DNA from: Methylococcus capsulatus
GTDB taxonomy: Bacteria > Pseudomonadota > Gammaproteobacteria > Methylococcales > Methylococcaceae
NCBI RefSeq assembly: GCF_036864975.1
Contig: NZ_CP104311.1
Coordinates: 784,001-848,000 of the forward strand
Length of the DNA: 64,000 bases
Direction of reading: 5' to 3'
A program made the position numbers and the translations under genes. The notes under the pieces were generated by a model. It was not told the origin of the DNA, made no database searches, and saw only the letters and a program-made list of their open reading frames with translations. This document shows positions 47,593 to 56,568 of this stretch, in pieces (the stretch's first letter is position 1; each line of letters starts with the position of its first letter).

Positions 47593-48564
47593 ATGCTGGA
47601 AGTCCATTTGAACTACGAAACCGGACCGGAACACCGGGCGGACCTGCAAAACCGGCTTGCTCCCGGCGTTCGCCTGAGCATGGGCGAATGGCGGCCGAAG
47701 GCCGGTTTCGACATCCTGGTAAGCGGTGCACCGACGGCCCGCGAACTGGAGAGCAACCCGCGTCTGCGCGCGGTGATCGTACCGTGGGTGGGCGTCCCGC
47801 TGGCAACGCTGGATCTCATGCAGGAATTCCCGCACATCGCCCTGCACAACCTGCCCTACAATATCGGGCCGACGGCGGAGATGGGGGTGGCTCTGCTCCT
47901 GGCAGCCGCTAAGCGGATCGTGCCTTCCGACCGGAGGTTCCGCCAAGGGTATTGGTCGGAAGATCCATCTTCGAAAATCCCCGGTTCGGTGATGTTGGAC
48001 GGTGGACTGGCCCTGATCCTCGGCTATGGCCGCATCGGCAGGCGCATCGGTGCGGCCTGCCGGGGCTTGGGCATGCGCGTCGCCGGCGTGCGGCGCAATC
48101 CCGGCACGACCGCGGAGGAGCACGCCATGGGCGACCTCTTGGAGCTTCTGCCACAAGCGGCGGCGCTCATCATCTGTCTCCCGCATACCCATGAGACCGA
48201 TCATTTGATTGGACGGCGCGAACTGGAGATGCTGCCGGCGAACGCCGTCCTGGTCAACGTGGCGCGAGGAGAAATCATAGAAGAGGATGCCCTATATCAG
48301 ACATTGCAGGCCCGTCGGATCTACGCGGCCGGCATCGACGTTTGGTACCGCTATCCTTCCGCAGCCGACCGTAGACAAGGGTTACCGCATCCACCGTCGT
48401 CGTTTCCTTTCCACGACCTGGACAATGTGGTGATGAGCCCCCATCGGGCCGGCTGGTCGGACGAAAAAGAGCCTGCGCGGATTGCCGAACTTGCGGCCAT
48501 GCTCAATGCCGCCGCCCGCGGCGAGCCGATGCCGCACCGGGTCGATCCCCTGCGCGGTTATTGA
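47593..48564 (+). CDS. D-isomer-specific 2-hydroxyacid dehydrogenase family protein
   Basis: The 323-residue protein has the NAD-binding ALILGYGRIGRRIGAACRG motif (near 142), catalytic-region VNVARGEIIEEDAL and MSPHRAGWSDE with the catalytic His. The exact substrate cannot be assigned (phosphoglycerate, hydroxypyruvate, or other). It is 13 bp after the EamA gene and 22 bp before the YigZ gene. Confidence 0.88.
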   Translation: MLEVHLNYETGPEHRADLQNRLAPGVRLSMGEWRPKAGFDILVSGAPTARELESNPRLRAVIVPWVGVPLATLDLMQEFPHIALHNLPYNIGPTAEMGVALLLAAAKRIVPSDRRFRQGYWSEDPSSKIPGSVMLDGGLALILGYGRIGRRIGAACRGLGMRVAGVRRNPGTTAEEHAMGDLLELLPQAAALIICLPHTHETDHLIGRRELEMLPANAVLVNVARGEIIEEDALYQTLQARRIYAAGIDVWYRYPSAADRRQGLPHPPSSFPFHDLDNVVMSPHRAGWSDEKEPARIAELAAMLNAAARGEPMPHRVDPLRGY

Positions 48565-48586
48565 TCCGGACCCTGAGGATAAACAG

Positions 48587-49189
48587 ATGAGCGGAAGGGG
48601 TTTCGTCACCCTGAAAACGACGGCCGAGCATCAGGCCGAGGTGAAAGGTTCGCTGTTTCTGGCCTACGGCACGCGGGCCGACACGCCGGAACAAGGGCTC
48701 GCCTTTCTCCGGACCGTCGCGGCCAGACATCCGGCCGCGTCCCACCTGTGTTGGGCCTACCGGATCGACGACCAGTACCGCTTCAGCGACGCCGGCGAAC
48801 CGGGCGGCACCGCCGGCCAGCCCATCCTCCGGGCCATCGAAGGCCAGGGGCTCGATCACGTGGTGGTCGGAGTGGTCCGCTATTTCGGTGGCACCAAGCT
48901 CGGAGCAGGCGGATTGGCGCGGGCCTACGGAGGAACGGCGGCGGAGGCGTTACGCACCGCCGAGCGGCAGGAGGAACTGCCGCGGACCGAAATCACGGTG
49001 GAGGTGGCGTTCGAGCACATGGGCGCACTTTACCGATTGCTGGATTCACTCGGCTTGGTCGAACGGAGGGAGACATACACCGAACATGGCTTGAAGGTCA
49101 CAGTGAGCCTGCTGGAAAGCCTGGGCGAACGCTTCCGGACGGAACTACGGAATGCCACGCGTGGGCAATTTTCGCTGATCGACCGCTAA
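48587..49189 (+). CDS. YigZ/IMPACT family protein
   Basis: The 200-residue protein has the conserved IMPACT-type core: SHLCWAYRIDDQYRFSDAGEP, GTAGQPIL, VVGVVRYFGGTKLGAGGLARAY. YigZ proteins have no firmly known biochemical role; eukaryotic IMPACT regulates Gcn2. Length is normal. It is convergent with pgl, 3 bp apart. Confidence 0.9.
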   Translation: MSGRGFVTLKTTAEHQAEVKGSLFLAYGTRADTPEQGLAFLRTVAARHPAASHLCWAYRIDDQYRFSDAGEPGGTAGQPILRAIEGQGLDHVVVGVVRYFGGTKLGAGGLARAYGGTAAEALRTAERQEELPRTEITVEVAFEHMGALYRLLDSLGLVERRETYTEHGLKVTVSLLESLGERFRTELRNATRGQFSLIDR

Positions 49190-49192
49190 GGC

Positions 49193-49915
49193 TCAGGCAA
49201 AGTCGAACGCGTCCAGCGTCACGCAGATATCCACTCCGCATGCCGGTGTGATCGCCGCCGCCGGCAACGGTTCTCCGCAACGCCAGCGTTGGACTGCGCT
49301 GAATTTGCCAAAACCGGTCGCCAGAAAGATCACCTCACGGCTCCGGCTCAAGCGGGCAGCGCTGAGACTGACGCGCTCGGCGCAGGGGCCCGGCGCATCC
49401 GTCACCGCCAGCACATCGGGACTGGCCGGACCGGCCCCCCAATCGCGGCCCGGAAACAGCGCCGCGGTATGCCCGTCCGTACCCAGGCCGAGCAGAACGA
49501 GATCGAATTCTTCGACGCCGGCGATCACTTCCGCATACGCCTCTGCGCCTGTTTGCGGCCCCCGTTCCGCGGGAATGGGGTGGATCTGAGTGGCGGGAAT
49601 CGGCCCATGGTCGAGCCATACGCGTCGGGCAATGGCGGAGTTCCGTCCCGGATCGTCCGTCGGCAAACAGAATTCATCGCCCCAATAGACATGCCATTGA
49701 CGCCACTCGGCTTCCTCCCTCGCCGCCGCCAATCTTCGATAGATGGGCTCCGGGGTCTTCCCGCCGGCGAGAACGATGTGGAAGACCCCGCGGATCGCAA
49801 TGGCTTCCCAGGCCATCCGCAGAATTCCCCTCACCACCCTATTCTCGAAGTCTGTCGCCGTGGGATAGATATGCCAGCGCTTCTGCTGTCTCGGGTACAT
49901 CGGACTTGCCCTCAT
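49193..49915 (-). CDS. pgl: 6-phosphogluconolactonase
   Basis: Pgl (240 residues) hydrolyses 6-phosphogluconolactone made by Zwf. Signatures are FHIVLAGGKTPEPIYRRL, VYWGDEFCLPTDDPGRNSAI and LGLGTDGHTAALFPG. The start at 49913-49915 overlaps the zwf stop (ATGA 49912-49915), showing coupling. A longer in-frame extension into zwf is rejected on that basis. Confidence 0.94.
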   Translation of the reverse strand: MRASPMYPRQQKRWHIYPTATDFENRVVRGILRMAWEAIAIRGVFHIVLAGGKTPEPIYRRLAAAREEAEWRQWHVYWGDEFCLPTDDPGRNSAIARRVWLDHGPIPATQIHPIPAERGPQTGAEAYAEVIAGVEEFDLVLLGLGTDGHTAALFPGRDWGAGPASPDVLAVTDAPGPCAERVSLSAARLSRSREVIFLATGFGKFSAVQRWRCGEPLPAAAITPACGVDICVTLDAFDFA

Positions 49916-51396
49916 AACTGGTTGCGCCAGGACTGCTCGGGTTTGTCGAACAGGCGGTCGGCTTCCGGTGGTCCCCACGAACCCGCCGGATAGGCGCGGA
50001 TGAAATCGCGCTGCCGCGTCCAATGCCGGAGTATGGGATCGACCACCCGCCAGGCCCATTCCACTTCGTCGAAGCGGAGAAACAGCGAACGGTCGCCTTC
50101 CATGATATCCAACAGCAGCGTCTCGTAAGCTTCCAGCGTTTTTTCCCGGCCCCGTCGATAGGAGGCGTCGAGACGGATGATCCGGGTGTCCATGCCAAGA
50201 CCCGGCTGCTTGGAATGCAGCTCGATATGCATGCTCTCCGACGGTTGCAGGGAAAGCAATACCCAGTTGGGCTCGATGAATTCCAGCGGGGTTTCCCGGA
50301 ACAGTTGCTGGGGCGGATGACGGAAGCGGATGGCGATGAGAGAGAGTTGCCGCGCAAGGCGCTTGCCCGTCCGCAGATAGAAGGGCACGCCGCGCCAGCG
50401 CCAGTTATCCACATAGAACTTGGCGGCGACGAAGGTCTCGGCGACGGAGTGAGGCGCCACCCCCGGCTCATCCTGATAGCCGGGAACAGGGGCACCGTCG
50501 ATCGAGCCGGGGCCGTACTGCGCCCGGAAAGCGTGGGCGTGGATCGCCTGTTCGGGGATGGGGCGGATCGATCGCAGCACTTTGACCTTCTCGTCGCGCA
50601 GCGCATCGGCCTCCAGCGCCGGCGGCGGCTCCATTGCCACTAGCGTGAGCAACTGGAGTAGATGATTCTGCAGCATGTCACGGAGCGCACCGGCTTTGTC
50701 GTAGTAGTCGGCGCGGGTGGAAATGCCCGCCTGCTCGGCCACGGAAATCTGCACGTGGTCGATATAATTGCGGTTCCACAGCGGCTCGATGAGCGTATTG
50801 GCGAACCGGAACACCAGCAGATTCTGGACCGTCTCCTTGCCCAGATAATGATCGATCCGGTAGATCTGTTCCTCGTCGAAGGAATCGTGTAACAACCGGT
50901 TCAACTGCCGGGCACTATCGACATCCTCACCGAAGGGTTTTTCCACCACGATCCGGTGCAGACCGCGCGGCCGGTTCAATCCGGCCTGGTCGAGCCGCTG
51001 GATGACCGCGCCGAAATCGGAAGGTTTGATGGACAGATAGAACACGGTGTCAGCGCAATGCTGGTCGGCGCAGAGCCGGTCGCTCAAGGTTTGATAAAGG
51101 GCCGGATCGTGCAGGTCACCGGCAACATAGGTGAAACGCGCCGCGAAACGCCGGTAGACGCGTGCGCTGAACTGTTCGCCCATGCGCTGCCGAATACTAC
51201 CTTCCAGATGCCGAAGCCAATCGGCCTCGCTCCAGGGCCGCCGGCCTAGGGCGATGATCGACATCCCAGCCGGTAGGTGCCCTCCGGCCTCCAGGTGATA
51301 GAGCGCGGGAAGCAGCTTGAGGGCGGACAGATCGCCAGTGGCTCCGAAAATGACGAAATGGCACGGAAGCGCCTGAGGGGGCTGCGGCAGAGTCAT
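49912..51396 (-). CDS. zwf: Glucose-6-phosphate 1-dehydrogenase
   Basis: Zwf (494 residues) oxidises glucose 6-phosphate in the oxidative pentose phosphate or Entner-Doudoroff routes. FVIFGATGDLSALKLLPALY binds NAD(P), VEKPFGEDVDSARQLN and RIDHYLGKETVQNLLVFRFAN contain the substrate and catalytic residues. The ATG at 51394-51396 has AGGAGG upstream. In methanotrophs using the RuMP cycle it may run a dissimilatory cycle. Confidence 0.97.
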   Translation of the reverse strand: MTLPQPPQALPCHFVIFGATGDLSALKLLPALYHLEAGGHLPAGMSIIALGRRPWSEADWLRHLEGSIRQRMGEQFSARVYRRFAARFTYVAGDLHDPALYQTLSDRLCADQHCADTVFYLSIKPSDFGAVIQRLDQAGLNRPRGLHRIVVEKPFGEDVDSARQLNRLLHDSFDEEQIYRIDHYLGKETVQNLLVFRFANTLIEPLWNRNYIDHVQISVAEQAGISTRADYYDKAGALRDMLQNHLLQLLTLVAMEPPPALEADALRDEKVKVLRSIRPIPEQAIHAHAFRAQYGPGSIDGAPVPGYQDEPGVAPHSVAETFVAAKFYVDNWRWRGVPFYLRTGKRLARQLSLIAIRFRHPPQQLFRETPLEFIEPNWVLLSLQPSESMHIELHSKQPGLGMDTRIIRLDASYRRGREKTLEAYETLLLDIMEGDRSLFLRFDEVEWAWRVVDPILRHWTRQRDFIRAYPAGSWGPPEADRLFDKPEQSWRNQL

Positions 51397-51638
51397 GGAA
51401 CCTCCTTTCCTTGAAGTACAGAGGATGGGAAACGGCCCGGAAGTCGCACAATGACCATCCACCGACACTGGTCTGCCGACTTCGGGTCTGCCGTCTGGAA
51501 ACCGGCCTTCAGCCGGCCACCGCTGGCAAGCTGGCACGACCTGCCTCGACAGTCAAAATGGGAAAACGCCGCCGGAACCGATCAGTTATGGAACCATGAA
51601 AGCGCTGCGGGACTCAACCGAAGATGGGACGAACAAGA

Positions 51639-52163
51639 TCAGTCCAACGCCTCGACTTCGACGCGCCCCACACCGCTCAGCCGCAGCGCCTTTGCCGCGC
51701 CATGGGAGAGGTCGATCAAGCGCCCATCGACGAAAGGACCGCGATCGTTCACCACGACAACGATCGAACGACGGTTGCCGAGGTTGGTGACCCTGACCCG
51801 TGTAGGCAGAGGAAGGGTTCTGTGCGCTGCGCTCAAGCCGTGGGGGTTGAAACGGGTCCCCATCGCAGTACGACGGCCGGACTCCTCTCCATACCAGGAG
51901 GCAATGCCCCGCTCTCGATATCCCTTGGCGCTGGCCAGGGGGTGATAAACCCGGCCCTTGACACGATAAGCCCGATTGTAAGCAGCACCATGGCGGGGCG
52001 TGAAATGGGGTGTCGCTTCGGAGCGCGCCACTGATTTGCTGTGATCGATATGGGTTGCACAACCCGACAACAGGAACACAGCACCCAGAGCGAAACGAAC
52101 GCTGCACAGCAACGCCCTTCCGAGCGGATACCTTAGAGCGCGGAAGTTTCCATTGACGGTCAT
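51639..52163 (-). CDS. rlpA: RlpA-like lipoprotein (septal ring lytic transglycosylase family)
   Basis: The 174-residue protein has a lipoprotein signal with LLSGC (Cys35) and the double-psi beta-barrel RlpA core: RGIASWYGEESGRRTAMGTRF, LPLPTRVRVTNLGNRRSI, VVVNDRGPFVDGRLIDLSHGAA. RlpA cleaves denuded peptidoglycan in some species; there is no C-terminal SPOR domain here, so the role may differ. The start MTVNGNFRALRYPLG is chosen over an upstream frame to 52238. Confidence 0.85.
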   Translation of the reverse strand: MTVNGNFRALRYPLGRALLCSVRFALGAVFLLSGCATHIDHSKSVARSEATPHFTPRHGAAYNRAYRVKGRVYHPLASAKGYRERGIASWYGEESGRRTAMGTRFNPHGLSAAHRTLPLPTRVRVTNLGNRRSIVVVVNDRGPFVDGRLIDLSHGAAKALRLSGVGRVEVEALD

Positions 52164-52565
52164 CGCTATCGATTCGAAACCCAGGATTGACAAGAACGGA
52201 ATCGGCGTTTCGGTACCGACTCCCGATATCCCAAGCAAGAATCGTGACCGGATGATCCCATTCTATTACACTGATCCTCCCCAGTATTCGAGGAAAAGCC
52301 GGGAATCCCGTCGTCGTCCCAGGACGACAGCGATCCCAAATGACTGGAAAGCCATAGCGCTGAATCGACTGTTTTTACACGCGATAAGGCGAACAGCTGC
52401 ACCGTCGTCCAAAGACATCACCGGCGTTGGTGGTGAGAGTTAAAGGCCGAAAAGGGATTTTTGAGGGGAGGAGACGGCTGTTAACGGGGAGGCATCGCCG
52501 ATCGGCGGCAGCATGTGCGGGCGGACACCCCAGCCCCACCCGCACGCATCACTCCGCAGCAAGCG
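52164..52565. other. Intergenic region without a gene
   Basis: This 402-bp region lies between rlpA and the HAF/PKD gene. Short inverted repeats occur (GTCGTCC-CA-GGACGAC near 52312-52327, and the hairpin at 52515-52545), but I see no coding frame with support. Confidence 0.5.
52515..52545 (-). terminator. GC hairpin after the HAF/PKD gene, possible weak terminator
   Basis: GTGCGGG (52515-52521) pairs with CCCGCAC (52539-52545), about 20 nt beyond the stop on the minus strand. No T run follows, so intrinsic termination is doubtful. Confidence 0.3.
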
Positions 52566-55031
52566 TTATCGCTTCAACAGCGAGTTGTAAAGCGGACCGT
52601 CATCCACACAGCTTTCCTTCTTCTTCAAAGGTACACACACCTTGACAGTACCTTCGCAGACGTTTTGCTGCGCATCGGTCGCACTGAAGCCGATGGTATA
52701 GACCCGCCCATTTCCGTTTTTCTTCTTGCCTGCTCGCTCGGCGCGCAGTCTCAGCTTGTCGCCGGTCGCCTTGTGCAAGATGATGGCATCGGGACTGTTG
52801 TCAGAACTGTTGATCCGGCGGACCGGCTCGTCCTGCATGACCGAAAGAATCTTGACCGTCATGTCGTTCGACGCCGGAGGCTGAGTGTTTTCCCCGAGCT
52901 CCCTGAGAATTATCCGCCGCATCTTGTGATCCGGCGCCCAGAGTCGAGCGGGGTCGACCACGGCGCGATCACAGACGGGATTCGGCGTCGGGAATGGCGT
53001 CGGTGCAGGTGTAGGCGAGGGGCTCGGACTGGACGTCGGCCCGGGTGTCGGGTTTGGAGACGAGGTCGGTGCCGGGGTCGGAGAGGAACCGGCGCTCAAG
53101 ACCTTCACGTTCATTGACGCGCTCGCCGTCAAGAACCCATCGCTCACGGTCAACTGAAATACCAGAACATCATTCTCGGCCGTCACTGCCGGAGCGACGA
53201 AACTCGGCGCTGCCGTGTCGGCTCCGGTCAGGGCTACTGCCGGTCCGCCGGTTTGAACCCAGGCATAAGTCAACGGATCGCCGTCCGGGTCGCTGCTGCC
53301 ATTGCCGTTCAGGTTCACGGTATCGCCCGTATGTACTGTAAGATTCGTACCGGCGTCCGCCACTGGAGGATGATTGATGTTTTCCACCGTCACATTGACG
53401 CTCGAAGGGGCCGAAGCCAACCCCTTGTCATCGGTCACCGTGAGAGAAAACGTGCAGGTTTGCGGCGTCTGGCCGACCAGCGGCGCCGTGAAGCCCGGCG
53501 AGGAGCTGGCGCTATTGTCCAACACTACCGTGTTGCACGGCTCGTTCGCGGAAACGTTGCTCCAAGCATAGGTCAGCGCACTACCTTCCGGATCATAACT
53601 CCCAGAACCGTCGAGATGTACGCTCGCCCCTTCCCTCACTGTCTGCGCCTCTCCGGCATCGGCAATAGGCGGTTGATTGGTGGCATCGCTGGACACCACG
53701 GCGACATCGATAAGCTCCTCGTCACTGAACAAGCCGTCGCTGACCTTCAATTTGAAGGTCAGCACACTGCTTTTCTGGCCTGCGCCCAACACCGGGGTGA
53801 TAAAGCTCATAGTAGCGGTATCGGCCCCCTTCAGGCTGACGCCAGGGCCTGCGACCTGCGACCAGGAAAAAACCGGGCAAGGCTTCGGAGCCCCCTGCCG
53901 CGAACAGGCCGGCGCGGTGCTGTGGGACCCATCCAGCGTCACTTTTACGTTCTCGGCAACGCTGCCGATAGGTCCTTCGACCACTGCCGACGGTAGATTC
54001 GGCGTGAGTAGCAGACCACGCCGGCTCGCACCGGTTCTTGCCGTGAGTGCGATCTGGCCGGCGTTGTTGATGGCAATGCCCTGAATCTCTGTACCCGGGG
54101 AAATGTTTGCCTCTGCCGGCATGAGATCATGCAGGTCGTACATCTTGCCGTCGCTGTGAAGAAAACCGTGCTGCTGACCACCAGTCGTCGTGGATACGCC
54201 GACGATCTTGCCGGCATCGTTGATCCCCAGCGCTTGACTACTTCCCCCGCCTAAAGTGCCAATATCCATCATGGTGCCGTTGCTATACACGAATGCGTGG
54301 GTCACGCCAGCGGAAATGTCTGAATATCCGACCACCTGGCCGATGTTGTTGATTGCGGTCGCATAGCTCCTGTCGGCCCCCAGCGTCCCAAGATCGATCT
54401 TGTTGCCGTTGTCGTACAAAAAGGCGTGAGGAGCCTTGGCGCTCGTTTCCGCATACCCTACGACCTGGCCGGCATCGTTGATACCTGCGCCAAAGCTGGA
54501 ATCCCCCCCGAGGGTGCCGAGGTCGGAAAAGGCGCCATTGCTATACAGAAAAGCATGTCTGGCGCCTTCGATTTTGGCCCATCCCACAATCTGGCCGTTG
54601 TTGTTGATGGCCGATGCAACGACGGCTGTCGCCCCTTCAGGCATGCCGAGATCGACCATCTTTTTGTTACCGTAATAACTGTAATAAAACGCGACAGGAT
54701 TCTGATCGTTACCCGATTGCCCTACCACGGCAGCTTTATTGTTGATGCTCCAGGATTTGCTCCTGCCGCCGGCCAACACCCCGAGATCGATCATGCCACC
54801 ATCGGCGAAGATGAACGCATGGGGCGAATGCTTGTCGTCCCCGGAATCGAAATAGCCGACGACTTGGCCGGAATCGTTGACGTCCGTGACGTCGACATTT
54901 CCGGCGAGTGACGTGATAGGAGTGACGCTGTAGACGGCCGCCGTCGTACCTGACGAAGAAACAGCGCCATAAGCGCCGAGAATCGATATGACCAATGATT
55001 TCAAATGGAGCTTATCGTTGAATGGATTCAT
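52566..55031 (-). CDS. Large exported HAF-repeat and PKD-domain protein
   Basis: The 821-residue protein has a signal-like N-terminus, then six or so HAF repeats (about 55-330; units such as HAFLYDNGNKIDLGTLGADRS with INNxGQVVGY between), three Ig/PKD-like domains (about 345-660; PPVADAGTNLTVHTGDTVNL-type starts), a Pro/Ser/Thr linker (about 665-700) and a C-terminal domain with paired Cys (for example VCEGTVKVCVPLKK). It is probably secreted or surface-bound and may bind carbohydrate or protein. No sorting motif is seen. The start MNPFNDKLHLKSLV is at 55029-55031. Confidence 0.78.
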   Translation of the reverse strand: MNPFNDKLHLKSLVISILGAYGAVSSSGTTAAVYSVTPITSLAGNVDVTDVNDSGQVVGYFDSGDDKHSPHAFIFADGGMIDLGVLAGGRSKSWSINNKAAVVGQSGNDQNPVAFYYSYYGNKKMVDLGMPEGATAVVASAINNNGQIVGWAKIEGARHAFLYSNGAFSDLGTLGGDSSFGAGINDAGQVVGYAETSAKAPHAFLYDNGNKIDLGTLGADRSYATAINNIGQVVGYSDISAGVTHAFVYSNGTMMDIGTLGGGSSQALGINDAGKIVGVSTTTGGQQHGFLHSDGKMYDLHDLMPAEANISPGTEIQGIAINNAGQIALTARTGASRRGLLLTPNLPSAVVEGPIGSVAENVKVTLDGSHSTAPACSRQGAPKPCPVFSWSQVAGPGVSLKGADTATMSFITPVLGAGQKSSVLTFKLKVSDGLFSDEELIDVAVVSSDATNQPPIADAGEAQTVREGASVHLDGSGSYDPEGSALTYAWSNVSANEPCNTVVLDNSASSSPGFTAPLVGQTPQTCTFSLTVTDDKGLASAPSSVNVTVENINHPPVADAGTNLTVHTGDTVNLNGNGSSDPDGDPLTYAWVQTGGPAVALTGADTAAPSFVAPAVTAENDVLVFQLTVSDGFLTASASMNVKVLSAGSSPTPAPTSSPNPTPGPTSSPSPSPTPAPTPFPTPNPVCDRAVVDPARLWAPDHKMRRIILRELGENTQPPASNDMTVKILSVMQDEPVRRINSSDNSPDAIILHKATGDKLRLRAERAGKKKNGNGRVYTIGFSATDAQQNVCEGTVKVCVPLKKKESCVDDGPLYNSLLKR

Positions 55032-55398
55032 GTCCTCACCCGTTGCCAAAAATCAGCACTGCCATTGGATATGTGGGACCGCATTTTGCCCCTACTCATC
55101 AGTGCCCTGTGCCCGCTCCTGCAACCGTCGAAGCCTACAAGTCCACAGGCAATATTACTTAAAGTACACCATATCGGCCCTCAATCAACCCCACTGCGCC
55201 CATCCTGCTTGCGGGAAAAGAAAGGGTCAGTGCGAATGAAAAGCCGGGCTCGGAGCGCATCGCCTTCACGGTGCTTCCCATTGCGTCCCTGCCCACCAAG
55301 AAAGTTCCCTCGCCTGATAGAATACAGCCGCACCTGATCGGTGCCCCACGGCTACCCCCGCTCGCGAATTTCAGGCCAACACCTTCCGGACTCGACCC
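55032..55398. other. Divergent intergenic region upstream of gmk
   Basis: This 367-bp gap should hold promoters for the HAF/PKD gene and gmk. TGATAGAAT at 55315-55323 is a plausible -10 for gmk, without a good -35. Nothing else is recognised. Confidence 0.4.
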
Positions 55399-56013
55399 AT
55401 GACACAGGGACTCCTTTACGTCATCTCCGCCCCCTCGGGCGCAGGAAAAACCAGTCTGGTGAATGCGCTGTGTGCCGGCGCGCCCGACCTCGCCGTGTCG
55501 GTGTCGCACACGACCCGGCCCCGGCGGCCGGGGGAAGTGCCCGGCCAGGATTATTGGTTCGTGGAAAAGACCGAGTTCGAACAAATGATTGCGAACAAGG
55601 CGTTTCTGGAATATGCCCGCGTCTTCGATAATTATTACGGGACGGCGAGAGCGACGGTCGAGAAGATGCTGGCGGCCGGGTTGGATGCCGTCCTCGAAAT
55701 CGACTGGCAAGGAGCCCGCCAAGTCCGCCAGCTGATGCCTGCATGCGTATCCATCTTCATCCTCCCGCCCTCCCGCGAAACGCTGGAACAGCGCCTGCGC
55801 TGCCGCCAGCAGGACTCAGACGCGGTCATCGCCCGCCGCATGGAGGCCGCCATTTCCGAAATGGCGCATTACGCGGAATACGATTATTTGATCGTCAACG
55901 ACGACTTCAACCTCGCCCTGAACCAACTCCGCGCCATCGTCCAGACTCAGCGTCTCACCGTCCAACGCCAGGCGCCGCGGCTGGAACGCCTGATCGCCAG
56001 CCTGTTGGGCTGA
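55399..56013 (+). CDS. gmk: Guanylate kinase
   Basis: Gmk (204 residues) phosphorylates GMP to GDP. P-loop ISAPSGAGKTSLVNAL, VSHTTRPRRPGEVPGQDYWF (GMP site), NYYGTARATVEKML and LEIDWQGARQVR are typical. Length is normal. It converges with regA; the stop and the regA stop are adjacent. Confidence 0.97.
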   Translation: MTQGLLYVISAPSGAGKTSLVNALCAGAPDLAVSVSHTTRPRRPGEVPGQDYWFVEKTEFEQMIANKAFLEYARVFDNYYGTARATVEKMLAAGLDAVLEIDWQGARQVRQLMPACVSIFILPPSRETLEQRLRCRQQDSDAVIARRMEAAISEMAHYAEYDYLIVNDDFNLALNQLRAIVQTQRLTVQRQAPRLERLIASLLG

Positions 56014-56568
56014 TCACTCTTTGACGGGTCGCTTTTCCAGCTTGCGCTGTAACGTGCGGCGGTGCATCCCCAGGGCACGTGCTGCTGCCGAAATATTGCC
56101 ATCGTGCTCGACCAGGATCTTCTGCAAATGCTCCCATTCGAGCCGTTTGACCGAAAGCGGTTTTTCCTTGATTTCGACCGAGGCATCGCCCTCGTCCTTG
56201 TGCAGGGCTGCCAGGATCTCGTCCGTGTCAGCCGGCTTGGTGAGATAGTGGGTAGCCCCCAGCTTGATGGCTTCGACGGCCGTCGCGATGCTGGCAAATC
56301 CCGTCAGGACGACGATACGGGTATTGGAATCCAATTCGTGTAGACGCTTGACCAGGGTCAGCCCCGACTCATGACCGATCCGTAGATCGATGACGGCGTA
56401 TTCCGGCTCGATTCGCGCGGCCAGATCGAGGCCCGTTTCCACGTCGTTGGCGACATGCACGGTGTAATTGCGCCGCTCCAAGGCCTGTCGCAGCACCTCG
56501 CAATAGGTGGGATCGTCGTCCACCAGGAGCAGATGGGGGCTCTCGTTCTTCTCTTCGTGCGTGCTCAT
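56014..56568 (-). CDS. regA: Response regulator of the RegA/PrrA/ActR type
   Basis: RegA (184 residues) is the DNA-binding partner of RegB. The receiver has acidic residues at 17-19 (LLVDDDP) and phospho-acceptor Asp61 (AVIDLRIGHESGL). The C-terminal helix-turn-helix GNISAAARALGMHRRTLQRK is the near-invariant Fis-like RegA motif. It overlaps regB by 4 bp. In proteobacteria it controls respiration, photosynthesis and carbon or nitrogen fixation by redox state. Targets here may include the pmoC promoter. Confidence 0.93.
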   Translation of the reverse strand: MSTHEEKNESPHLLLVDDDPTYCEVLRQALERRNYTVHVANDVETGLDLAARIEPEYAVIDLRIGHESGLTLVKRLHELDSNTRIVVLTGFASIATAVEAIKLGATHYLTKPADTDEILAALHKDEGDASVEIKEKPLSVKRLEWEHLQKILVEHDGNISAAARALGMHRRTLQRKLEKRPVKE

